Assembly: GCF_900104475.1 (NCBI RefSeq)
Contig: NZ_FNJR01000008.1
Location: 1 to 64,000, forward strand
Source: Actinopolyspora xinjiangensis
GTDB taxonomy: Bacteria > Actinomycetota > Actinomycetes > Mycobacteriales > Pseudonocardiaceae
Length of the DNA stretch: 64,000 nucleotides
Direction: 5' to 3'
Below are positions 30,711 through 37,511 of this stretch, in pieces. The notes under the pieces were generated by a model. The model worked only from the letters and a program-made list of their open reading frames with translations. It had not been told where the DNA came from and ran no database searches. A program made the translations under genes and the position numbers. Numbering within the stretch: the stretch's first letter is position 1; each line of letters starts with the position of its first letter.

Positions 30711-31577
30711 ATGTTGCGCGTCGCCGTCCCGAACAAGGGATCGCTGCACGGTCCGACCACCCAACTGCTGGAGGAGGCGGGCTACCGGCTGCACCGCGAA
30801 CATCGCGCCCTGTTCGCCGAGGACCAGGCCAACAACGTGCGGTTCATCTTCTGGCGGGCCAGCGACATCGCGCGCAACGTGGGCGCCGGGGTGCTCGACG
30901 TCGGGATCACCGGGCAGGACCTGCTGGCCGGGGCGGGCACGGCGGAGACCACCACCGAGCTGCTGCGACTCGGGTTCGGCAGTTCGCGGTTCTACTTCGC
31001 GGTAGCCGCCGACGGGCCGATCGAATCGGTGGCCGAGTTGGACGGCAAGCGGGTGGCCACTTCGTTCCCCAAGCTCGCCGAGCAAGCCGCGGCGCGGCAC
31101 GGCATCCGCGTCGAGCCGGTCGAGCTGGACGGGGCCGTGGAGACCGCCGTGGAACTGGGCCTGGCCGACGCGATAGCCGACGTGGTCGAGACGGGCTCCT
31201 CGCTGCGGGCCGCCGGGCTCGTCACCCTGGGCGAGCCGATCCTGCGCTCCCAGGCGGTGCTGGTGCGCGGCTCCGGCGCCACCCTCGGCGAGGAGCGCGA
31301 ACACGCCGTCGAGGTGTTGCGGCAACGGCTGCGCGGTGTGCTCGACGCCCGATCCTACGTGGTGATGGACTACAACTGCCCGCAGTCGGCCCTGGAAACG
31401 GCGACGGCGATCACCCCGGGCAAGGAGTCGCCCACCATCTCCAACCTCACCGAACCCGGTTGGGTGGCGGTGCGGGCCATGGTGCCCCGCGCCGACGTGC
31501 AGGACGTGATGGACAAGCTCGCCGAGGTGGGGGCGACCGAGATCCTGGTGACGCGGCTGGAGGCGTGCAGGCTCTGA
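30711..31577 (+). CDS. hisG: ATP phosphoribosyltransferase, long form
   Basis: 288 residues. HisG signature residues include LRVAVPNKGSL at the N-terminus, DVGITGQDLLAGAG (~residue 64), and the C-terminal ACT-like regulatory domain (~residues 210-288) found in long-form, hexameric enzymes that bind histidine. It catalyses the first committed step of histidine synthesis, joining ATP and PRPP. GAGG lies seven bases before ATG. In many actinobacteria hisE precedes hisG; here only a short non-HisE open frame ends in the overlapping TGATG. Confidence 0.96.
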   Translation: MLRVAVPNKGSLHGPTTQLLEEAGYRLHREHRALFAEDQANNVRFIFWRASDIARNVGAGVLDVGITGQDLLAGAGTAETTTELLRLGFGSSRFYFAVAADGPIESVAELDGKRVATSFPKLAEQAAARHGIRVEPVELDGAVETAVELGLADAIADVVETGSSLRAAGLVTLGEPILRSQAVLVRGSGATLGEEREHAVEVLRQRLRGVLDARSYVVMDYNCPQSALETATAITPGKESPTISNLTEPGWVAVRAMVPRADVQDVMDKLAEVGATEILVTRLEACRL

Positions 31578-32291
31578 GCCGCGTACGACCGTCGGCGGGC
31601 CGACCAGCGGATGCGGGAAAGGGCCCCGTCATCACTCCGTCGGCTCGGTGCGACGGGGCGAGTCCACTACGGAGTCCCACCACCCGTGGTCGGACCGCGA
31701 GAACGGTCGCTTCGACGCTCGCCAGGCGCGGAACACGTGCCGGACAGACGTCCGGGAACGGGCAAGGCTCATCGAACGTCTCGAACCGACTCCCGAGTAG
31801 CGGTCCGCACCGCTGAAGAGACCGGAAAGCGGCCTCGGTGCGAGTGGTGGGCATCCGGGCCGGATCGTCGTCAGCCAGGTGCGCGACCAGCCCCGCCCCG
31901 CGTCGACCGCGGGGCGGTAACACCCTCGCGTACTGGCTGAACAGCGCTCATCGCCGGGACGGATTCACGTCACCCCGGTGGTCGTCAAGCTGCTGTGTCG
32001 GCTCACAGCACACGCCCTCTCCGGACTCCGGCAGCACTTCCAGCGGGCTGTATCACCCGTTCGACCGCCACGAACAGCTGGAGCGCACCGCGGAGCTTCG
32101 GCGAATTCGATGACGTCGCCCCACGAAAGACCGAGGGAAGTCACGACACGGCGACACCCGGCGATGTCCAGCACCGGCACCGCCCTTACCCGGTCAGGAC
32201 AGCTCGGGCGGCGAAGCACCTGAGCACGGCACCCGGTTCCGGAGCGATCGACCGGGCAGGCTTCCACAGCGATCTCCTGTTGACCAAATAC
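31578..32291. other. ~710-bp region without a convincing gene
   Basis: No frame has convincing codon usage. A minus-strand frame at 31965-32324 (119 codons) starts in the AT-rich promoter of the following operon and contains a hydrophobic-looking stretch (VVTSLGLSWGDVIEFAEAP), but its other half is Arg/Cys-rich; it could be a decayed gene. No tRNA or repeat of the dispersed family was found. Confidence 0.4.
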
Positions 32292-32307
32292 ATTGATGTA
32301 CATACAC
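32292..32307. promoter_or_regulatory. Operator-like site before DsbA-SMR operon
   Basis: ATTGATGTACATACAC, with a TGTACA core palindrome, in an AT-rich patch 43-58 bp before the DsbA-like start. A related sequence, ATTGCATGTGCATACTA, lies at 34582-34598 before the MarR gene of the same cluster, suggesting one regulator for both. Confidence 0.5.
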
Positions 32308-32349
32308 TTTTCTTGCGAGTTCACACCCGAATGAAACGAGGTGCCGACA

Positions 32350-32949
32350 GTGACCAGGGTGGACGTCTACTTCGACTACGTGTGCCCGTTCTGCCTACTC
32401 GCCGAAGCGGACATCACCACCGTCGCCGAGGAGTACGGAGTCGGTGTCGAGTGGCATCCCTTCGAGCTCCGACCCGCCCCGGCCGAGACGCTCCGGCCGG
32501 AGGACGACTACCTGCCCGCGATCTGGCAACGGGCGGTGTATCCCATGGCCCGGCGCAAGGGAGTGGAGATCAAGCTGCCCTCGACCTCACCGCAGCCTTA
32601 CAGCCACACCGCTTTCGAGGGCTACCAGTACGCCCGCGAGCACGGAATCGGACAGGCCTACAACGAACAGGTACTGCGGGCCTTCTTCCAGCGGGACCTC
32701 GACATCGGGCGCATCGACGTCCTGAGCGACCTCGCCGCCGAGCTCGGCTTGAACAGCGACGAGTTCGAACAGGCCCTGACCGACCGCCGCTACGGCGAGA
32801 CCCACCGGAAAGCGCTGGAGCACGCGCGGGACGAACTGGGCATAACCGCGGTTCCGACCGTCCTCATCGGGCAGCACCGGATCGAAGGCGTCCCCAGCGA
32901 GGAGCGGTTGCGCACAGCCCTGTCCAGCACGCTCGACACCGCTTCCTGA
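32350..32949 (+). CDS. DsbA-family (FrnE-like) oxidoreductase
   Basis: 199 residues from GTG 32350, preceded by GAGG at seven bases. Thioredoxin-fold DsbA pattern: DVYFDYVCPFCLLAEADI with active-site CPFC (residues ~11-14), an inserted helical domain, and the cis-proline segment GITAVPTVLIG (~residue 165). No signal peptide, so it is cytoplasmic like FrnE, a disulfide isomerase/2-hydroxychromene-2-carboxylate-isomerase relative. It leads a cluster with two SMR transporters, a deaminase and a MarR regulator, suggesting a detoxification role. Confidence 0.9.
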   Translation: MTRVDVYFDYVCPFCLLAEADITTVAEEYGVGVEWHPFELRPAPAETLRPEDDYLPAIWQRAVYPMARRKGVEIKLPSTSPQPYSHTAFEGYQYAREHGIGQAYNEQVLRAFFQRDLDIGRIDVLSDLAAELGLNSDEFEQALTDRRYGETHRKALEHARDELGITAVPTVLIGQHRIEGVPSEERLRTALSSTLDTAS

Positions 32950-33022
32950 AAAGCGTTCCCGCCAACGAGGCGGAAAGCGACGAGCCGTATCCGTTTTCGT
33001 CATACACAGAACAGGAACCATC

Positions 33023-33343
33023 ATGGCTTGGATCTATCTCGCGATCGCCACGATCTTCGAAATCGCATTCGCACTGTGCTCCAGCGCCTCTCAAGGCTTC
33101 ACCCGCCTGGGCTACTCCATTCTCACCCTCGTCATCGGCGCGGCCGGAACTTTCTTCCTGAGTATGGCGCTGATCAGCATCGATGTCGGAGTCGGATACG
33201 CGATCTGGACCGGCCTGGGCTCGGTCGGGATCGTGCTGCTCGGCACCGTGCTGTTCAAGGAACGCCTGGACTGGCGCAAATCCGTCGGCATCGCCGCCGT
33301 CGTCGTCGGCGTGGTGGGGCTGAATCTCAGCGGCGCCGCCTGA
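33023..33343 (+). CDS. Small multidrug resistance (SMR) transporter, subunit 1
   Basis: 106 residues, four helices. The essential membrane glutamate is in IATIFEIAFALCSSAS (Glu ~14), and the TM3 segment VGVGYAIWTGLGSVGIVLLG matches SMR/SugE/Gdx proteins. Paired with a second SMR gene 56 bp downstream that has different ends, resembling YkkC/YkkD- or EbrA/EbrB-type heterodimers. The export substrate could be quaternary ammonium or guanidinium compounds; not resolved. Confidence 0.92.
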   Translation: MAWIYLAIATIFEIAFALCSSASQGFTRLGYSILTLVIGAAGTFFLSMALISIDVGVGYAIWTGLGSVGIVLLGTVLFKERLDWRKSVGIAAVVVGVVGLNLSGAA

Positions 33344-33399
33344 CCACACCATCGCGAACCGACCACGCACGAACGAACAATCGTTGGGACCGGAAGAAA

Positions 33400-33819
33400 A
33401 TGACTACATCGGCAACGCACTCGGAAACCGCACCGGCATCCACCCCCGAACGCGACGCCCGTCCCTGGATCGTCCTGTTGACAGCCGGACTCTTCGAGAT
33501 CGGCTACGCGGTGAGCACCGGCGGCAGCGAGGGATTCACCGAGTTGAGCTGGTCCATCTCAGCCGGTGTGTTCTTCCTGTTGACCGTTTTCACGCTCACC
33601 CTGGCACTCAAGAGCATAGACGTCGGCATCGGTTACGCGATCTGGACCGGTATCGGCTCCTCCGGTGCGGCGGTGGTCAGCTCCTTCGTACTCGACGAAA
33701 CGCTGACGACGACGCGCGTCATGTGGCTCGCCTTGATCATCGCCGGCGTGGTGTGGATCAAGTTGGCCTCGAGCCCCAAGCTGGCCGAAAGCTCCGAAAC
33801 CGCCCGAACCCGAACGTGA
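33400..33819 (+). CDS. Small multidrug resistance (SMR) transporter, subunit 2
   Basis: 139 residues from ATG 33400 (GGAAG upstream). The same SMR core as its partner (LLTAGLFEIGYAVSTGGS with conserved Glu, then DVGIGYAIWTGIGSSGAAVV) is extended by a ~20-residue Ser/Thr-rich N-terminus and a charged C-terminal tail, unusual for a family of ~105-115 residues. Probably pairs with the upstream SMR protein. The tails may fix its membrane orientation relative to subunit 1 (inference). Confidence 0.9.
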   Translation: MTTSATHSETAPASTPERDARPWIVLLTAGLFEIGYAVSTGGSEGFTELSWSISAGVFFLLTVFTLTLALKSIDVGIGYAIWTGIGSSGAAVVSSFVLDETLTTTRVMWLALIIAGVVWIKLASSPKLAESSETARTRT

Positions 33820-33856
33820 CCTCCGGGCCACCGCCTACCACGAGGAGGGCACGGAA

Positions 33857-34387
33857 ATGCCCACGACAGCCCTGAGCACCGAACGACTCGACGACTACGT
33901 CGGTCAAGCGGTCGCGCTGTCCCTGTCCAACGTGCGAAACGACGGCGTCCCCTTCGCGGCGCTGGTCGTGGACCCCGAACACGGCGTGGTCGGCTCCGGC
34001 GTCAACCGGGTCACGACCGATCGTGATCCGCTGGCCCACGCCGAGGTAGTGGCACTGCGCGATGCGAGCGGTTCCCAGAGCCGGTTCCGGCGGGGCGGAT
34101 GCGTGCTGATCGCCTCCGGGGAACCCTGCGCCCTGTGCTACACCAGCGCCTTGTACTCCAACATAACCCATGTCGTCTCCGCCGTTGATCGCTACGAAGC
34201 GGCCCGACAGGGCTTCGACTACCTCGACTCCTACAAGCTGTTCGCCGAACCACCGGAGACGTGGCGCGGGCTGAGAACCCGGCACTGGCCCGTCGACGAC
34301 TCCCTGACCCCCTTCACCACCTGGCGCGACCTGCACCTGGGGAAATCACCCCGAAACACACCTCGAAAGAGATCCGCGTATGAGTGA
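33857..34387 (+). CDS. Nucleoside/guanine deaminase-like zinc enzyme
   Basis: 176 residues. Cytidine-deaminase-like fold: LAHAEVVALRDA supplies the zinc His and catalytic Glu (HAE, ~residue 62) and SGEPCALCYTSALYSN supplies PCxxC (~residue 93). The layout fits the CMP/dCMP deaminase superfamily, nearest to guanine deaminases or TadA-like enzymes by spacing. GGAGGGCACGG precedes the ATG. Located in the SMR cluster, it may modify an imported or exported purine or guanidine-like compound; the substrate is unproven. Confidence 0.88.
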   Translation: MPTTALSTERLDDYVGQAVALSLSNVRNDGVPFAALVVDPEHGVVGSGVNRVTTDRDPLAHAEVVALRDASGSQSRFRRGGCVLIASGEPCALCYTSALYSNITHVVSAVDRYEAARQGFDYLDSYKLFAEPPETWRGLRTRHWPVDDSLTPFTTWRDLHLGKSPRNTPRKRSAYE

Positions 34388-34711
34388 CTCTCCTCTGTTC
34401 CACAACGACGTACGGCAGAGCCAGGCGATACTCGGCCGTGGTTCCGTACGCCGGGGCCGAGCCGGGCACTCCGGTACTCACCGCCGACCAGATCCTGTCG
34501 CGGCTCGCTACACGACCCACCGGCCCGAACACCGGTTCCGCAGGCGATCACGGGCGACCGGTCACCGTTGACAGTCAATTGATTGCATGTGCATACTATG
34601 TCTGATTGACGATGGTGGGTGCTTGTTCATGGCCTGACAAGTACCGCTGGGGGCACACCGGGAGGTGAGCACCACCTCCCGGCCCCTGAACAGCGGAAGG
34701 GACAGCGGTCC
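34388..34711. promoter_or_regulatory. Intergenic region with operator-like site before MarR gene
   Basis: A short frame overlaps the deaminase stop (ATG 34380, 63 codons, MSDSPLFHNDVRQSQAILG...) and could be a small coupled gene, but its second half is Arg/His-rich. An AT-rich promoter at about 34570-34615 contains ATTGCATGTGCATACTA (34582-34598), resembling the site before the DsbA-like gene. Otherwise nothing recognised. Confidence 0.45.
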
Positions 34712-35209
34712 ATGACCGAAACGCACACGGACAACTCCAGCGCTACCACGACTCCGCTACAAGGGCTCTCCGCCGAGGGGAAGCAGTGGACACGCCTCGT
34801 GGCACTGCACGCGCAAGTGGACGGGGTGATCGAAAAAGCACTACACCGGCAGTGCGCTCTGGGCCTTTCGGAGTTTCTCGCCCTGGCCGCGTGCGCTTCG
34901 AGCGACGACGGAGAGATGCGGATGCAGGAACTGACCGAGGCCGTGTACCTCAACCAGAGCTCCGTCAGCCGTCTGGTCGCCCGCTTGGAACGTTCCGGAC
35001 TCACCGAACGTCGGCTGTGTGAATTCGATCGTCGCGGCGTCTACACCGGCATCACCGAACACGGCCTCAAGACCCTCCGTGAAGCCATACCCGTGTACGA
35101 GAACGCACTCAGCGAAGCGATGGCCCATGCGGAGCTGGACCCCCAGCTCAGGCCCGTCCTCCACGCACTGCGTGCCGAGCGGGACGGACAACGGCCCGAT
35201 GGAGCGTGA
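34712..35209 (+). CDS. MarR-family regulator of the SMR cluster
   Basis: 165 residues from ATG 34712, with GGAAGGGA upstream. Winged helix core (MQELTEAVYLNQSSVSRLVA, then RLERSGLTERRLCEFDRRG, residues ~65-105), with the wing sequence CEFDRRGVYTGIT. It follows the DsbA-SMR-SMR-deaminase genes on the same strand from its own promoter. Shared operator-like sequences before the first gene and before this gene suggest it regulates the whole cluster. Confidence 0.9.
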   Translation: MTETHTDNSSATTTPLQGLSAEGKQWTRLVALHAQVDGVIEKALHRQCALGLSEFLALAACASSDDGEMRMQELTEAVYLNQSSVSRLVARLERSGLTERRLCEFDRRGVYTGITEHGLKTLREAIPVYENALSEAMAHAELDPQLRPVLHALRAERDGQRPDGA

Positions 35210-35350
35210 CTTCCGCGGTGACCGTCCGCTCGATCCCGAACCGGCCACCCTCGGCCCCCGCGCACGAGTCGGGCTCGCTCGTCGCAGAATCACCCCCGAA
35301 AGGGATAGCGCGATCGTTCCGGCACGCCGGGAACAACCGTTTGGCCCGGT

Positions 35351-35938
35351 TCAGGACTCGGGGACCAGATGCGCCAGTGCGGGCCGGAAGGCCTCGGGTC
35401 CGGGAGGTTCCTCCGCGATGAGGGCCTGCATCAGCAGCCCGTCGATGGCGGCGGGCAGCGCGCTCACGGCCCCGGTGTCGCTCGTCCCGGTGTCGTGCAC
35501 GTACCCGGCGGCCACCTCGATCCACCTGCGGGCGGCCGGACGCAGGGCGGGCCTGCGCGCGGCGAGCAGGTAGAGCTCGTACTCGGCCAGGGTCCTGCCG
35601 CGCTGTTCCCGCACCATCCGGGACAGCATCTCCGCCGTGGCGTTGACCCACCCCTGGGGGTCGTCGAGCACCCGTCCGGTCAGCTCGCGCAGCTCGGCGA
35701 TCATCGTCTCGCAGCTCTCCAGCAGCGCCGCGATCAGCACCCCGTCGATGCTCTCGAAGTAGTAGACCACCGAGGCCGGGGGAACACCGGCCTCACGCGC
35801 GATGTTGCGGTGGCTGACCCCCGCGATGCCGTCCCGCTCGATCACCCGCAGGGTGGCGTCGATGATCTCCCTGCGCCTGCGTTCCCCCTTGGCGCGACGT
35901 CCGTCGGGGTGCTCGGCCGACTTTCCGCCGTGGGTCAA
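35351..35938 (-). CDS. TetR-family regulator with TTG start
   Basis: 195 residues. TetR helix-turn-helix ATLRVIERDGIAGVSHRNIA followed by REAGVPPASVVYYFES (residues ~20-57), helical ligand domain after. TTG 35938 is chosen because GGAGG lies six bases upstream, inside the end of the SMR gene, and the TTG overlaps the SMR stop (ATTGA). Coupled downstream of an SMR exporter gene, so it probably senses an SMR substrate such as a cationic biocide and represses the pair. Confidence 0.87.
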   Translation of the reverse strand: MTHGGKSAEHPDGRRAKGERRRREIIDATLRVIERDGIAGVSHRNIAREAGVPPASVVYYFESIDGVLIAALLESCETMIAELRELTGRVLDDPQGWVNATAEMLSRMVREQRGRTLAEYELYLLAARRPALRPAARRWIEVAAGYVHDTGTSDTGAVSALPAAIDGLLMQALIAEEPPGPEAFRPALAHLVPES

Positions 35939-36258
35939 TGCGCACCTCCCGCTTCCAGCGCGACCACACCGCCGATGATCAGCAGGATTCCCCCGATCTG
36001 GGTCAGCGTCATCGTCTCGTTCAGGAACAGGGCTCCGATCAACACCACCAGGGCGACACCCGCCGCGGACCAGATGGCGTAGGCGACCCCCACCGGGATG
36101 CCCATCTTGAGCACGTTCGCCAGCGCCACGAACGCGGAACCGTATCCGATCACCACCAGGACCAGCGGCAACGGCCTGCTCATCCCGTCGACGAACCGCA
36201 GCGAGATCGTGCCGAGCACCTCCGACAGGATCGCCGCCACCAACACGATGTAGGCCAA
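35935..36258 (-). CDS. EmrE-like SMR transporter (likely TTG start)
   Basis: 107 residues if started at TTG 36258, with GGAGG four bases upstream, giving the typical SMR N-terminus (M)AYIVLVAAILSEVLGT; a GTG at 36273 would add five residues but places the ribosome-binding site inside the gene. The conserved Glu (~residue 13) and KMGIPVGVAYAIWSAAGVAL (TM3) match Qac-type EmrE homologues. Homodimeric proton-coupled export of quaternary cations is expected. Its stop overlaps the TetR gene start. Confidence 0.88.
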   Translation of the reverse strand: MAYIVLVAAILSEVLGTISLRFVDGMSRPLPLVLVVIGYGSAFVALANVLKMGIPVGVAYAIWSAAGVALVVLIGALFLNETMTLTQIGGILLIIGGVVALEAGGAH

Positions 36259-36495
36259 CTGACCTCCGAACACCCGAGTGGATCGTCACGCGAACCGCTA
36301 CGCGACCGCACGACAAAAAATTGAACGACTGTACTACTTCTTTAATATACCGTTCCCCGAGCCGAGTGTCGATGTCCCGTCGAAGCGGCGGACCGGCAAC
36401 TCCGTGTCCGGTCGCCGGATGTCTCCGCCGCCCTCGCGCGTGGATCGAGTCCCCACACCGGAGCCTGGGCTTCGCCCGGCTCCGGTGTCCATCGC

Positions 36496-36963
36496 TCAGC
36501 GGCGGTCGCCGGAGCCGTCCTCCCCACCCGAACCGAAGATCGTCATTCCCAGCAGGATCACGGCCCAGATCCCCATCGGGAAGACCGGCCAGAAGAACTG
36601 AGGGCCGCCGGAGGCGATCGAGGTGATCAGCCAGATACCGACCAGCACGAAGGAAGTGCCGGCCCAATCGCGCCACTCGGCGCTGCGACTCCGGGGTCCC
36701 CTACGCCCGCGCTCGGCCGGTTCCGGCTCCTCCGGCTCGGCCACGGAACCACGCGGCGGCCGAGACGTTCCCCGCTCGACCGGGAGGTCGCGCGTCAGCG
36801 GCTCCAGGTCACCGCGAGTCACGGCGGCGTAGGCCCGGCCCACCCGCTCGTCGAACTCGGCTATGTCGAGCCTGCCCTCGTTCAGCGCGAGGCGCAGCCG
36901 CTCCGCGGTCTCCTCCCGCTCAGCGTCGGAAGCGCGCATCTCCCGTTCGTCGGGACCGGCCAT
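36496..36963 (-). CDS. DUF1707 membrane protein
   Basis: 155 residues. The N-terminal DUF1707 motif is clear (MRASDAEREETAERLRLALN then GRLDIAEFDERVGRAYAA, residues ~8-50), a region of ~50 residues thought to mediate interactions in actinobacterial cell-envelope proteins. A charged Pro/Glu/Arg linker leads to two C-terminal helices (SFVLVGIWLITSIA; FPMGIWAVILLGMTIF). ATG 36963 with GGGAGG upstream is preferred over GTG 36966. Stands alone; function unknown. Confidence 0.88.
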   Translation of the reverse strand: MAGPDEREMRASDAEREETAERLRLALNEGRLDIAEFDERVGRAYAAVTRGDLEPLTRDLPVERGTSRPPRGSVAEPEEPEPAERGRRGPRSRSAEWRDWAGTSFVLVGIWLITSIASGGPQFFWPVFPMGIWAVILLGMTIFGSGGEDGSGDRR

Positions 36964-37511
36964 CACGCCTCCCGGACCGGCCGCTCATGAATCCGCTCGC
37001 GCCGGGCCGCCGGTGCGCCACGACGAGGCACCAGGATACCGAAGACGCTCGACGGAACGGCACCCTTTCGCGCGAACGGGGCGAAGTCAGGGGACCCGGC
37101 AGCGCTCCCGAGGCCCCGCCCGCGCGATCAGGCCGCACCACCTGATCCGACCTCACTCGATCGATCGAGAATCCTTCTCGCCCGTCGGAGTGGCGAAAAT
37201 CGCACCCGCCGCGACCTCGGTTCATCTCGCCGGGCGGACGGCACCACACCGGGCGCGAAACCGGCTCACCCGGACTGGCGAGGAGCGGCACACGAACAAA
37301 AAACCGGTCATACGCAGCGAAAACTCTCATGCCGCCGCCCATCACGAACGAAACGGGACACGCGCGGACCGGCACCCCGCCCTACTGGTTTTTCGGTTCG
37401 ACGTCTCGCACAATCACCGACTGTTCCCACCACGAGCTACGCCCCTCTGGTTACCGATGAGTAATAGGAGCTAAGCTCGGCGTTCAAACCCGCTAACAGG
37501 AGGCCACGAGC
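36964..37511. promoter_or_regulatory. ~550-bp intergenic with palindrome before the EtfD-like gene
   Basis: No gene is seen. TTAC-CGATGA-GTAA (37451-37464) is a 14-bp interrupted palindrome 48 bp upstream of the EtfD-like start, positioned like an operator. The middle (about 37290-37330) is AT-richer than its surroundings and could hold a promoter. Confidence 0.45.

Noticed and set aside
30301-30711. Plus-strand frame ending in the overlapping TGATG of hisG
   Set aside because: It is antisense to DUF4097 for its first part, Pro/Arg-rich, and not similar to HisE; only its last residues look protein-like.
31965-32324. 119-codon minus-strand frame
   Set aside because: Half of it is Arg/Cys-rich and it starts in the promoter of the DsbA-like operon; probably a shadow or a decayed gene.
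32292-33400. Guanidine (ykkC-type) riboswitch upstream of the SMR genes
   Set aside because: I saw no ACGR-type conserved ykkC motif or its hairpins in 31578-32350 or before the SMR genes.
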